A DNA stretch of 64,000 nucleotides from Treponema bryantii (GTDB taxonomy: Bacteria; Spirochaetota; Spirochaetia; Treponematales; Treponemataceae). Below, piece by piece: positions 1 to 6,849 of this stretch (positions are counted from its first letter, which is position 1; each line of letters starts with the position of its first letter). Made by a program: the position numbers and the translations under genes. Where the stretch lies: contig NZ_AP025286.1 in assembly GCF_036492245.1 (NCBI RefSeq), positions 1,426,001-1,490,000 of the forward strand, given 5' to 3'. A model generated the notes under the pieces. The model was not told where the DNA came from. It ran no database searches and saw only the letters and a list, made by a program, of their open reading frames with translations.

Positions 1-1701
1 GCGCAGCTTGCTCTGAGAATATCCTCCTGAGTAACCACTTGCATTTGTAGCAATTCCAAGCTGTGAAAGCATTGTGATTTCTGCACTGTCGGAGAACATG
101 TATCTTGCTGCGATTGTAGAAGCCATGTTTGATTTAATATTTGTCAGAGAAAAATCAGACTGGAATAGTCCAAGCTTCTTTTTCTCAGCTTCTTTTTCAT
201 CTTTTGAAAGATATTCAAGTTCATCAACGATTTCAGGTTTATTCTGAGAAAGAATGTTAAGTTCTGCAACTGCCTGGTTATATTTACCGACAAAATCAAT
301 TATCGCTGCCTTTGATGCATCAACATCCGGTTTAACTGAAATTGTTGCTGTTTTTTCTGTCTTATCATGAACATTAAGAGTAATTTCCGGGACTACATCA
401 TCAATCTTATTTGAAGAACGTGTAATTGTAATTCCTTCATATTTTATGATGGCATCATCAGCTGTAGAAACCGGATGCTTTGGTCCATAACCAAGATCTT
501 TTATCGGGTCTAAGGCTGTAATACTGGAAATTTCGTAAGAGGTTCCTGTGTTTTTGTTTCTGATTGCAAGAGCTTTTATGCCACTGAAATCTGAAAGTTT
601 TACATCAATTTGTGCAGGTTTTCCGTCTTCTGAAGGAGTGTATGGAATTTCTTTTTCTGTTCCATCGTCCATAACTGCATAGAGAATTGAATTTGTTTTT
701 ACAGGTTCAAGCGGAGCAGGGGGCTCTGGCGGAAGATTAAGGTTTGTATCAGATGCATTATTGCTGATTACAATACCGCTATATTCTGCTGTTCCGGCAT
801 CAGGAAGTTCCGGCTGTAATAAGGTTTTATTGATTTCTGGAGTAATATCTTCTGTTTCTTTCTGAGTAACTGTAAACTGAAGATGAAGGTCTGTATCACG
901 AAGGATTTTTTCAGGGATTTTGACCTGATAAGCTCCTCTAGGTTCTACAACTGCAGTCTGTTTTTCTTCATCGTATTTTGTATTTGTAAGTGAAAGAACT
1001 GGCATATAAACCGGTTCATCATATTCAATTTTATTTACCGGTAAAATTTCAGTCTGAGAAGATGCAAAAGTTTGTGCCTGTGATTTAATTTTATCAACCA
1101 TGCCTGAATCAAAGGCAAAGGTTTTTGCATCATCTTCAAAAATAAGACGGTTTTCTTTTCCTGTCGGAATTGCTTCTATGAGAAGCGATTTTTTTCCGGC
1201 ACTCGCACCGATTATTGAAGACTTAATGACATTGTTTCCGCGCTTGTTGATTGCTGCAGAAAAGTCTTTAAGGGATCCTCCTTTCCAGTTGAAGATAATC
1301 TGTTTTTCTCCAACCTTGTAAGTATAGGTTCCTGTCGGTACTTTATAATCGTTATCGAGTTCGTCTGTAAGAAAACGGTCTGAAGAGGCTGCCTGTAATA
1401 CATCGACTTTAAAAGACTGTAAACTAGCACTGCGGTTTGCTTCAGCAGTAACAGCATATTCTTCTGTAGATGAGGTGAGTTTACTGTTAAAAGGATTTTC
1501 AAAAGAATAGAGAGTCTTAGTGTTGTCTCTAAGAGAGGTAAGTCTTGTATTAATTTCGCGCCAGGCGTCCTTTTCAGTTTTTAAATTTTCAAGCTGATTC
1601 TGTTCCCTTGTGAGAGGGATTCGCTCAATTTTCATGAGCTTTTCTACAGTATCGTTTGTATTATACTGATCAGTTACGCCTGGAATGTTCAGTCCGGCCA
1701 T
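1..1701 (-). CDS. fliD: Flagellar filament cap protein FliD (HAP2), C-terminal part outside the window
   Basis: The frame is open from the ATG at 1701 to the window edge, giving 567 residues; the C-terminus lies to the left. The N-terminus (MAGLNIPGVTDQYNTN, then VEKLMKIERIPLTREQNQLE and later WREINTRLTSLRDNTKTLY) is the usual FliD N-terminal coiled-coil pattern: a start on a nonapolar segment, a 'K/R-IERIPL' linker and an N-terminal helix. FliD caps the flagellar filament and helps flagellin monomers to polymerise; in spirochaetes this occurs in the periplasm. The start codon lies 3 bases past the flaG stop, so the two genes are co-transcribed and probably translationally coupled. The order flaB-flaB-flaG-fliD supports the call. 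A Pro-rich stretch near residue 320 (NLPPEPPAPLEP) looks like a linker between domains. Confidence 0.9.
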   Translation of the reverse strand, partial: MAGLNIPGVTDQYNTNDTVEKLMKIERIPLTREQNQLENLKTEKDAWREINTRLTSLRDNTKTLYSFENPFNSKLTSSTEEYAVTAEANRSASLQSFKVDVLQAASSDRFLTDELDNDYKVPTGTYTYKVGEKQIIFNWKGGSLKDFSAAINKRGNNVIKSSIIGASAGKKSLLIEAIPTGKENRLIFEDDAKTFAFDSGMVDKIKSQAQTFASSQTEILPVNKIEYDEPVYMPVLSLTNTKYDEEKQTAVVEPRGAYQVKIPEKILRDTDLHLQFTVTQKETEDITPEINKTLLQPELPDAGTAEYSGIVISNNASDTNLNLPPEPPAPLEPVKTNSILYAVMDDGTEKEIPYTPSEDGKPAQIDVKLSDFSGIKALAIRNKNTGTSYEISSITALDPIKDLGYGPKHPVSTADDAIIKYEGITITRSSNKIDDVVPEITLNVHDKTEKTATISVKPDVDASKAAIIDFVGKYNQAVAELNILSQNKPEIVDELEYLSKDEKEAEKKKLGLFQSDFSLTNIKSNMASTIAARYMFSDSAEITMLSQLGIATNASGYSGGYSQSKLR

Positions 1702-1704
1702 AGT

Positions 1705-2091
1705 TTAGATTACTTCGTCGAACATTGAGCCTATGGCTTTTCTGATGCGAAGCTTAAGTTTCTGCATATCTTCTGACGGAATCTGCTTTATAACCTGATT
1801 TGTTTCCGAATCTACGATAGAAACGACTACACTTCCAAGTTCTTTGTTCACACTGAACAAAAGCTTGTTTCCGCCAACCATCTCAGTCATTTTCTGCAGC
1901 GCTTGAGAATCCGCCTTTATCTCGGCAATATTCTGTTCTATATTCTGCGCTACCTGGGCTCCTGTGGGAGTTATGGAAGCCGCTGCATTCTGCTGTTGTA
2001 CAGAATTGCTAGCTGAATTCTTATTTGTGTTGTAAAGAGACTGGCCATCCATTGCCACATGAACCATTGAATTCGTATTTATAGTATTCAT
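1705..2091 (-). CDS. flaG: Flagellar protein FlaG
   Basis: This 128-residue protein has a low-complexity N-terminal half rich in Asn, Gln, Ser and Ala. Its compact C-terminal domain (LLFSVNKELGSVVVSIVDSE, then QVIKQIPSEDMQKLK) is the FlaG family signature: a short beta-hairpin followed by the 'I-P-S/P-E-E/D' motif and a helix. FlaG is a small filament-associated factor that influences filament length; it is normally encoded beside fliD. The ribosome site AAGGAGG lies just before the ATG at 2091. A terminator hairpin sits between flaB and this gene, so part of the flagellin transcription probably stops before flaG-fliD, which would suit the much lower need for FlaG and FliD than for flagellin. 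Confidence 0.88.
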   Translation of the reverse strand: MNTINTNSMVHVAMDGQSLYNTNKNSASNSVQQQNAAASITPTGAQVAQNIEQNIAEIKADSQALQKMTEMVGGNKLLFSVNKELGSVVVSIVDSETNQVIKQIPSEDMQKLKLRIRKAIGSMFDEVI

Positions 2092-2103
2092 AGTTCTCCT
2101 CCT

Positions 2104-2150
2104 TGAAAAAAATGGAAAGGGAAGGGGGGCGCATACCCCTTCCTTCCATA
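2104..2150 (-). terminator. Rho-independent terminator between flaB and flaG
   Basis: On the minus strand a GC-rich hairpin (arms ATGGAAGGAAGGGG and CCCCTTCCCTTTCCAT with one bulge, loop near TATGCG) is followed by a run of T. It lies after the flaB stop and immediately before the flaG ribosome site. Because no separate promoter for flaG-fliD is apparent, it probably acts as a leaky terminator that lowers expression of the distal genes. Confidence 0.75.
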
Positions 2151-2205
2151 TTCAAATCAAAAAGATGACATCCAGTTATCTCTTTAATTCTATTTTTTAA
2201 TTAGT

Positions 2206-3054
2206 CTACTGCAAGAGAGCCAATACAGTCTGTGACTGATTATTAGCCTGTGCGAGCATTGCGGTTCCAGCCTGTGTGAGAATGCTGTTCTTTGTGAATT
2301 CAACCATCTCAGAAGCCATGTCTGTATCACGGATACGGCTTTCTGCAGCCTGGGTGTTTTCAGCAGCAATGTTTACGCCTTTTGCAGCCATTTCGAAGCG
2401 GTTCTGATATGCACCAAGATCTGCTCTCTGCTTGTTAACCTGAGTCAACGCAGCATCAACAGCACCAAGTGTCATATTTGCTTCTTCTGGTGAATTGATT
2501 GTGATCTGCTCTTCTCCGCCCTGAACACCTTTAAGTCCGAGAGCAGAAGCTGTCATTGTACCAATGTATACACGAGCATTCTGATCCATATTTGCACCAA
2601 TCTGGAACTGCATTGTGCTGTCGCCTTCAAGAGCGAAGCGTCCAGTAAGCATATTCATACCGTTGAACTGAGCTACGCTGGCAATGCGGTCAACTTCAGC
2701 AACGAGCTGTGATACTTCAACCTGAATCTGCATGCGGTCTTCATCGCTGTAGATACCGTTTGCAGCCTGAACAGCAAGTTCACGAACACGCTGAAGAATG
2801 TCTGTTGTTTCAGCAAGATAACCTTCGGTTGTCTGGATGAAAGAAACACCATTCTGGATGTTCTTTGAAGCCTGGTTCAAACCACGGATTTGGCTGCGCA
2901 TCTTTTCAGATACAGCAAGTCCTGATGCATCGTCTCCGGCGCGATTGATGCGTTCACCAGATGAGAGCTTCTCCATGTTTTTCATGATTGACTCATTCGA
3001 GATGTTAGTCACACGATCTGCATAGAGTGAGCTCATATTGTGATTAATAATCAT
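2206..3054 (-). CDS. flaB: Flagellin FlaB, periplasmic flagellar core protein (distal copy)
   Basis: This is a 282-residue flagellin. The N-terminal D0/D1 region ([14 protein letters not shown], then [20 protein letters not shown]) and the C-terminal region ([19 protein letters not shown], then [18 protein letters not shown]) are nearly invariant flagellin sequence. The short centre, without a variable D2/D3 domain, is typical of spirochaete FlaB, which forms the core of periplasmic flagella. The ribosome site GGAGG is 7 bases before the ATG. It is closely similar to the neighbouring flaB at 3507-4367, so the pair is a tandem duplication. The 5' leader folds into a strong three-way junction (separate entry). 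No sigma-28 promoter was recognised directly before this copy. Confidence 0.96.
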   Translation of the reverse strand: MIINHNMSSLYADRVTNISNESIMKNMEKLSSGERINRAGDDASGLAVSEKMRSQIRGLNQASKNIQNGVSFIQTTEGYLAETTDILQRVRELAVQAANGIYSDEDRMQIQVEVSQLVAEVDRIASVAQFNGMNMLTGRFALEGDSTMQFQIGANMDQNARVYIGTMTASALGLKGVQGGEEQITINSPEEANMTLGAVDAALTQVNKQRADLGAYQNRFEMAAKGVNIAAENTQAAESRIRDTDMASEMVEFTKNSILTQAGTAMLAQANNQSQTVLALLQ

Positions 3055-3100
3055 ATTTGTGCCTCCATGTTTGCTTTAAACAAAAAGCCTCATGCTTTTC

Positions 3101-3219
3101 GCCTGCGGGTGAAGGCTAAATCAGTACTGCGCCTCTGATTTAGTTTCAGACCATTCAGCAGGAATAGTCAGTCTTTTTCAAAACCGACTGTTCCTACCGT
3201 CACCTGCATCCCCATGGGG
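3101..3219 (-). promoter_or_regulatory. Structured 5' leader of flaB (candidate cis-regulatory RNA)
   Basis: On the minus strand the leader contains a closing stem GCAGGTGA/TCACCCGC (3200-3207 with 3105-3112, one G-U). It encloses two hairpins: AGGAACAGTC/GACTATTCCT (3186-3195 with 3160-3169) and CTAAATCAG/CTGATTTAG (3135-3143 with 3116-3124). The 3' strand of the closing stem can alternatively be looped out by a GCCT/AGGC stem (3101-3104 with 3113-3116). A small hairpin AAAAGC/GCTTTT followed by T residues comes next, before the ribosome site. The pairing is seen in the sequence; a regulatory role is inferred. Confidence 0.55.
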
Positions 3220-3331
3220 GCACGTATGTCAAAGAACTATGCACCGCTGAACCGGCACATTGTAATATAAGCATAGTTATACTACTAATTCTACGATGTT
3301 TTTGATGAAATTAAAAGGGGAGAGCAACAAA

Positions 3332-3382
3332 AAAAACACCGCGCTAATTAATAGCCGTCATTTCTGACGACTATTAATTATA
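3332..3382 (-). terminator. Terminator after the upstream flaB transcript
   Basis: The minus strand carries a long hairpin (TAATTAATAGTCGTCA, loop GAAA, TGACGGCTATTAATTA) followed by a short GC spacer and eight T residues. It lies downstream of flaB (3507-4367) and of the stranded flagellin tail, so the two flaB genes are probably transcribed as separate units. Confidence 0.8.
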
Positions 3383-3409
3383 ACTCACTATCTTAGTAAA
3401 GACAAGCAA

Positions 3410-3448
3410 TTATCTAAGAAGACTAAGAACATTCTGTGACTGGCTGTT
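3410..3448 (-). pseudogene. Stranded flagellin 3'-end fragment (flaB remnant)
   Basis: Read on the minus strand, 3448-3410 translates as [12 protein letters not shown] followed by TAA. This is identical in amino acids to the end of the intact flaB that stops at 3507, but most third codon positions differ (for example AGT CTT CTT AGA TAA against AGC TTA TTG AGA TAG). It is therefore a diverged flagellin tail and not a recent duplication of those bases. It has no start codon and is separated from the intact gene by about 58 bases holding two perfect hairpins. The simplest reading is the remnant of a third flaB lost by deletion or recombination. Confidence 0.7.
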
Positions 3449-3453
3449 AGGAC

Positions 3454-3496
3454 GTGCAACTTCGTTGCACTTACCTAGTTTGCTTGCGCAAACTAG
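3454..3496. repeat. Two adjacent perfect hairpins between flaB and the flagellin remnant
   Basis: GTGCAAC-GAA-GTTGCAC occupies 3454-3470 and CTAGTTTGC-(TTGC or GCAA loop)-GCAAACTAG occupies 3475-3496; both are perfect stem-loops. They sit exactly at the junction between the intact flaB end and the duplicated flagellin tail. They resemble a small palindromic insertion element. No T-run follows directly, so they are not simple terminators, although they would stabilise the mRNA 3' end. Confidence 0.6.
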
Positions 3497-3506
3497 CCAA
3501 TTATTC

Positions 3507-4367
3507 CTATCTCAATAAGCTCAGTACATTCTGGCTCTGGCTATTTGCTTGAGCTAACATAGCAGTACCTGCCTGCTGCAGTACAGAGTTCTTTGTGAAC
3601 TCAACCATCTGAGAAGCCATATCAGTATCACGGATGCGAGATTCAGAAGCCTGAAGGTTTTCAGCTCCAATATCCAATCCCTTAACTGTAAGCTCAAGAC
3701 GATTCTGATAAGCACCGAGATCAGCACGCTGTTTGTTGATCTTCTTCAATGCTTCATCAATAGTTCCGATTGCGCGGTTGGCATCTTCCGGTGTAGCAAG
3801 TGAAATCTTCTCTTCTGAACCAAGTTCGCGAACTCCAAGAGCAGATGCTGACATTGTACCGATGTAAACCTGTACACGCTGATCCATGTTAGCACCAATA
3901 TGGAACCACATAGAAGCAGTTACAACATTTTCTCCTGTTGGCTGAGCGAAACGGCCAGTGAGCATGTTCATTCCGTTAAACTGAGCGGAACTTGCAACGC
4001 GGTCAACTTCAGAAACAAGTGCCGAAATTTCAACCTGAATCTGCATGCGGTCTTCTTCAGAGTAGATTCCGTTTGAAGCCTGAACTGCAAGTTCACGAAT
4101 ACGCTGCATGATGTCAGTTGTTTCCTGAAGGTAACCCTCTGTAGTCTGGATAAAGCTGATACCATTTGAACAGTTCTGTGAAGCCTGGTTCAAACCGCGG
4201 ATCTGTGCGCGCATCTTTTCAGATACTGCGAGTCCTGAAGCATCATCACCTGCACGGTTGATTCTTTCGCCTGAAGATAATTTCTCCATGTCTTTGTTAA
4301 GACCGAGACCTGTAACTCCGAGCTGACGATTGGCAAACATTGCCGACATGTTGTGGTTGATAACCAT
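3507..4367 (-). CDS. flaB: Flagellin FlaB, periplasmic flagellar core protein (proximal copy)
   Basis: This 286-residue flagellin has the same invariant ends as its neighbour ([14 protein letters not shown] and [20 protein letters not shown] at the N-terminus; [19 protein letters not shown] and [18 protein letters not shown] at the C-terminus) and a short central region of spirochaete FlaB type. It forms the core of the periplasmic flagellar filament together with the other FlaB. AAGGAGG precedes the ATG at 4367. A clear sigma-28 promoter lies about 160 bases upstream, and the leader is structured: a hairpin CAGAAGAA/TTCTTCTG lies 11 bases before the ribosome site. One Cys in the N-terminal helix region ([11 protein letters not shown]) replaces the Lys seen in the other copy. 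Confidence 0.96.
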   Translation of the reverse strand: MVINHNMSAMFANRQLGVTGLGLNKDMEKLSSGERINRAGDDASGLAVSEKMRAQIRGLNQASQNCSNGISFIQTTEGYLQETTDIMQRIRELAVQASNGIYSEEDRMQIQVEISALVSEVDRVASSAQFNGMNMLTGRFAQPTGENVVTASMWFHIGANMDQRVQVYIGTMSASALGVRELGSEEKISLATPEDANRAIGTIDEALKKINKQRADLGAYQNRLELTVKGLDIGAENLQASESRIRDTDMASQMVEFTKNSVLQQAGTAMLAQANSQSQNVLSLLR

Positions 4368-4390
4368 AGTATTCCTCCTTGGAATGTGAG

Positions 4391-4517
4391 CAGAAGAATC
4401 CTTTCTTCTGTTAAAAGATGCAAAAATGCGTAAATGTTTTTACAAGGCTACATCTACACATTTTTGCCAAAAGTGTCTGCCTGCTGCTTCAGCGAAGTCG
4501 ATACAGTCATGACACTT
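4391..4517 (-). promoter_or_regulatory. Structured leader of the proximal flaB mRNA
   Basis: From the predicted transcript start (about 4519-4520) the minus strand begins with a stem AAGTGTC/GACACTT (4511-4517 with 4471-4477) that encloses a CTTC-AGC-GAAG hairpin. A perfect CAGAAGAA/TTCTTCTG hairpin at 4391-4410 lies next to the ribosome site. A base-paired 5' end often protects mRNA from decay; that role is inferred here. Confidence 0.5.
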
Positions 4518-4526
4518 CTTCATAAT

Positions 4527-4554
4527 TTATCGGCATGTTAAATGAATTACTTTA
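4527..4554 (-). promoter_or_regulatory. Sigma-28 (FliA) promoter of flaB
   Basis: On the minus strand the sequence is TAAA (4554-4551), 16 bases, then GCCGATAA (4534-4527). This matches the sigma-28 flagellar consensus TAAA-N15-GCCGATAA at every consensus base, with a spacer one base longer. It is the only such match noticed in the flagellar block and directs transcription into flaB at 4367. Confidence 0.85.
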
Positions 4555-4592
4555 GAAAAAAATGAAAAAAAATATATAAATATCGAAATATT

Positions 4593-4696
4593 TTTTTTGA
4601 ATGTCTCTCAGCAATAAAATACCCTAAAAAAAGGCTTCCGCGCTTCGCTTGTGCAGAATTTTTTTAGGGTATTTTTTGCTTACGGCATTCAAAAAA
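4593..4696. terminator. Bidirectional terminator between rdgB and flaB
   Basis: Nested inverted repeats: inner arms AAAATACCCTAAAAAAA (4616-4632) and its exact complement (4659-4675), outer arms TTTTTTGAATG (4593-4603) and CATTCAAAAAA (4686-4696). The A/T-rich flanks provide T-runs on either strand. It follows the rdgB stop and precedes the flaB promoter, so its main job is to stop rdgB transcription from entering the flagellar block. Confidence 0.8.
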
Positions 4697-4718
4697 TAAT
4701 TTACGTAATTTAATTAAA

Positions 4719-5372
4719 TTACATTTGATCAATTATTCGTTTGAGGGCTCTTACGGCTTTGCCGCGGTGAGAAATAGCGTTCTTTTCGTTGGCGGTTAGT
4801 TCGGCAACAGTTTTATTGAACTCTGGAAGGAAAACGATAGGATCATATCCAAAGCCGCCGTTGCCAGCCTGTTTGCTTATGTCGTCGATTAGGGTGCCTT
4901 CAAAGGTTTCCTGGGCAACAAAGAGGCGGTCTGTACCGCAGTACATTACCATTGCGCAGGTATAGTGGCAGCTGCGTTCTCCGTGGAGATATGCACCTTT
5001 CGGGAGATTTCCGTTTTTAATGGCTTCGTTTGTCTGCTGAATAAGGAAGATATTCTGTTCTTCCTGTGAGATTTTTGTTCCGTCTGGTTTTCCGTGCATA
5101 AAGTCCGGACCGGCGTAACGTGAAGAGAAAATGCCTGGTGCTCCACCCAAAGCATCCACGCAAATTCCTGAATCGTCTGCAATTACAGGGCAGTGTACAA
5201 TATCATAAAGGGTACGAGCCTTAATCAGACTATTCTCATAGAAGGTTGTTCCTGTTTCATCAGGATCAAATTCAATTCCTTCATCAGAAGGGATAAGAAT
5301 TGTGTGTTCCGGTAAAAGTTCACACATTTCTTTTTTCTTATTTTTATTTCCAGTTGCTAAGTAAATTTTCAT
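4719..5372 (-). CDS. rdgB: XTP/dITP diphosphatase (RdgB/Ham1 family)
   Basis: This 217-residue protein matches the full family length. Motifs visible: N-terminal KIYLATGNKNKKKEM (nucleotide-binding start), F-E-N-S-L-I-KA near residue 47, the catalytic block ADDSGICVDALGGAPGIFSSRYAG near 64-87, FGYDPIVFLPE and the C-terminal SHRGKA. It hydrolyses non-canonical purine triphosphates (dITP, XTP) to monophosphates, keeping deaminated bases out of DNA and RNA in the cytoplasm. It has its own near-consensus promoter with only 6 bases between the -10 box and the ATG and no ribosome site, so the mRNA is probably leaderless. A strong terminator follows. Confidence 0.93.
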   Translation of the reverse strand: MKIYLATGNKNKKKEMCELLPEHTILIPSDEGIEFDPDETGTTFYENSLIKARTLYDIVHCPVIADDSGICVDALGGAPGIFSSRYAGPDFMHGKPDGTKISQEEQNIFLIQQTNEAIKNGNLPKGAYLHGERSCHYTCAMVMYCGTDRLFVAQETFEGTLIDDISKQAGNGGFGYDPIVFLPEFNKTVAELTANEKNAISHRGKAVRALKRIIDQM

Positions 5373-5378
5373 TATTAC

Positions 5379-5407
5379 AATATAATGAAAATTATTGTTC
5401 TAAACAA
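5379..5407 (-). promoter_or_regulatory. Promoter of rdgB, probably giving a leaderless mRNA
   Basis: Minus strand: -35 TTGTTT (5407-5402), 17-base spacer, -10 TATATT (5384-5379), then 6 bases to the ATG at 5372. The transcript start would fall at or within a base or two of the start codon. No Shine-Dalgarno sequence is present. Confidence 0.6.
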
Positions 5408-5410
5408 TTA

Positions 5411-6382
5411 TCACTCTTTTTCAGCAATCTGGATTTCTGTGTCAGAAGAGGTTGATTTCTCAGGTAAATCTTCCTGATTTTTATATTCGTTTCTGACACT
5501 TCTCATATAGTAATTTACCTGTCTTTCACTGAGTCCCATTACATTGGCAACGGTTTTATTTGTTGTCCTTAAATACAGATAACCTTTTTGAAAAGCAGTA
5601 TTAAGCCTGACCATGCTGTTTTTATGTTTTCGTTCTCTGTAGATGTAAAGGTCTTTAATGAAATATTTATTATCAAAAAAATCATCTTCCTGATATTTTT
5701 TGATGATATGCCTGTATCTTTTATGATGATAATAGGCAAAGTTTCTTTTCTGATGTTCCTTTTCAAGTCTGGAACGCTTAAAATCAAGAGTTTCCTTACA
5801 GTATTGAATCATTTGATAGAACTGTTCTGAATCAATGCCATACATATTACAGATTCTGTGAATCTGCTTATCAGTAAGATAATAAGATGATTTTAATGCA
5901 AGAATTAAGACTTTCTTTTCTTCGCTGTGAAGAGATAAATCTTTTATTGCACGCTGAAATTCTTCTGTAGAAAGCTTTTTCCAGTTAAAAGGAATTTTAG
6001 GGACTTCAAAGTTCTGATAGTTAATCCTGTGGTATTTTATTTCTTTTTCTTCGTACTGTTGAACACATTCTTCAAAATTCAGTTTTTCCCTGATTGAATT
6101 CTGAGCACAGGTTTTTAATTTTGAATTGATTAGTGTGCAGATATAACAGTAAAGAAATGTAAAGAAATCACCATAATTGGGATTAAACAGGTGAAGCAGA
6201 TGTGGACCTCTTTCCAGCAGTCCTAGAAGAATATCCTGTCTGAAATCTTCATCATATTTATGAAGTCCATAGATAGGATAATTTTTGATTACAAAGACAG
6301 CTATCTTGTCGATAACTTCTTTCTCGCTCATTTTGCCGGTACGCAGGTTTTCTACCAGCAGGTTCAGTTCGTGGGTCTTCAT
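5411..6382 (-). CDS. Sigma-factor-like DNA-binding protein, divergent
   Basis: A 323-residue cytoplasmic protein with no membrane segment or signal peptide. Residues about 40-90 (DEDFRQDILLGLLERGPHLLHLF, then GDFFTFLYCYICTLINSKLK) follow the pattern of sigma-70 region 2.1-2.2: a 'qEa/Di-l-gLl' helix, a conserved aromatic pair 'F-x-x-aL' and a long basic helix. Near the C-terminus, TTNKTVANVMGLSERQVNYY followed by MRSVRNEY resembles a region 4 or LuxR-type helix-turn-helix. The middle is highly basic and aromatic. It could be an alternative sigma factor or a spirochaete regulator derived from one; a precise family cannot be named. The ribosome site AGAGG precedes the ATG. A perfect 12-base inverted repeat lies just upstream and could be its operator. 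Confidence 0.5.
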   Translation of the reverse strand: MKTHELNLLVENLRTGKMSEKEVIDKIAVFVIKNYPIYGLHKYDEDFRQDILLGLLERGPHLLHLFNPNYGDFFTFLYCYICTLINSKLKTCAQNSIREKLNFEECVQQYEEKEIKYHRINYQNFEVPKIPFNWKKLSTEEFQRAIKDLSLHSEEKKVLILALKSSYYLTDKQIHRICNMYGIDSEQFYQMIQYCKETLDFKRSRLEKEHQKRNFAYYHHKRYRHIIKKYQEDDFFDNKYFIKDLYIYRERKHKNSMVRLNTAFQKGYLYLRTTNKTVANVMGLSERQVNYYMRSVRNEYKNQEDLPEKSTSSDTEIQIAEKE

Positions 6383-6408
6383 TTTTTTACCTCTTAGTAT
6401 TTTTTATT

Positions 6409-6441
6409 CAGAATAAACATCTTACGAAAATGTTTATTCTG
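6409..6441. promoter_or_regulatory. Perfect 12-base inverted repeat upstream of the sigma-like gene
   Basis: CAGAATAAACAT (6409-6420) and ATGTTTATTCTG (6430-6441) are exact complements separated by 9 bases, 27 bases upstream of the start of the minus-strand gene. There is no T-run on the strand of transcription, so it is more likely an operator or a leader hairpin than a terminator. Confidence 0.5.
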
Positions 6442-6525
6442 GTGAGGATATTATTGCAATTTATGTGCCAACTGAAAGAAAAGAATAATAAATCAGAAAA
6501 AATGCCATTTTATAGCCCTGGATAC

Positions 6526-6554
6526 TTGACCTGAATACTGCAAAATGATAATAT
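6526..6554 (+). promoter_or_regulatory. Promoter of tRNA-Met
   Basis: TTGACC (6526-6531), 17-base spacer, TAATAT (6549-6554), ending 13 bases before the mature tRNA 5' end. Confidence 0.65.
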
Positions 6555-6567
6555 AGCAACATCGTTT

Positions 6568-6640
6568 GGCGACTTAGCTCAGTTGGTAGAGCACACGGCT
6601 CATATCCGTGATGTCAATGGTTCAATCCCATTAGTCGCTA
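6568..6640 (+). tRNA. tRNA-Met (anticodon CAT), elongator type
   Basis: Cloverleaf: acceptor GGCGACT/AGTCGCT with a terminal G-U pair, D-arm GCTC-AGTTGGTA-GAGC, anticodon stem CACGG/CCGTG with loop CTCATAT (anticodon CAT), variable ATGTC, T-arm AATGG-TTCAATC-CCATT, discriminator A. CCA is not encoded. The anticodon stem lacks the three G-C pairs of the initiator tRNA, so it is an elongator Met tRNA; a lysidine-modified Ile2 tRNA cannot be fully excluded because it also has a CAT anticodon. Confidence 0.93.
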
Positions 6641-6645
6641 CTAAA

Positions 6646-6675
6646 ATCCAGTGATTTGCTCACTGGATTTTTTTT
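6646..6675 (+). terminator. Terminator after tRNA-Met
   Basis: Perfect 9-base stem ATCCAGTGA/TCACTGGAT with a 5-base loop, followed by 7 T residues, 6 bases after the tRNA. Confidence 0.9.
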
Positions 6676-6790
6676 ATACTCATTAGTTTTTCCTGGCTAT
6701 CATTAGTTAATCTGTTAATCCTTTTAATATTTTGTTAATCCGTTTAATATTTTAATGAAATTCATTTTTATCACAAATCAAATAAAAAAG

Positions 6791-6819
6791 TTGTTAAAAT
6801 AAAATAATCGGTTTATAAT
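6791..6819 (+). promoter_or_regulatory. Housekeeping promoter of the small secreted protein gene
   Basis: TTGTTA (6791-6796), 17-base spacer, TATAAT (6814-6819): a strong sigma-70 match 30 bases before the ATG at 6850. The upstream region is A/T-rich. Confidence 0.75.
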
Positions 6820-6849
6820 AAATATTACGACTTAGATAAAGGAGTAATT

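Noticed and set aside
3101-3219. Cyclic di-GMP riboswitch in the flaB leader
   Set aside because: The conserved core bases of the class I and II cyclic di-GMP riboswitches were not found, although the fold is a multi-branched junction.
3055-3300. Sigma-28 promoter directly before the distal flaB
   Set aside because: No GCCGATAA-like -10 with a correctly spaced TAAA was found; a promoter for this copy is not assigned.
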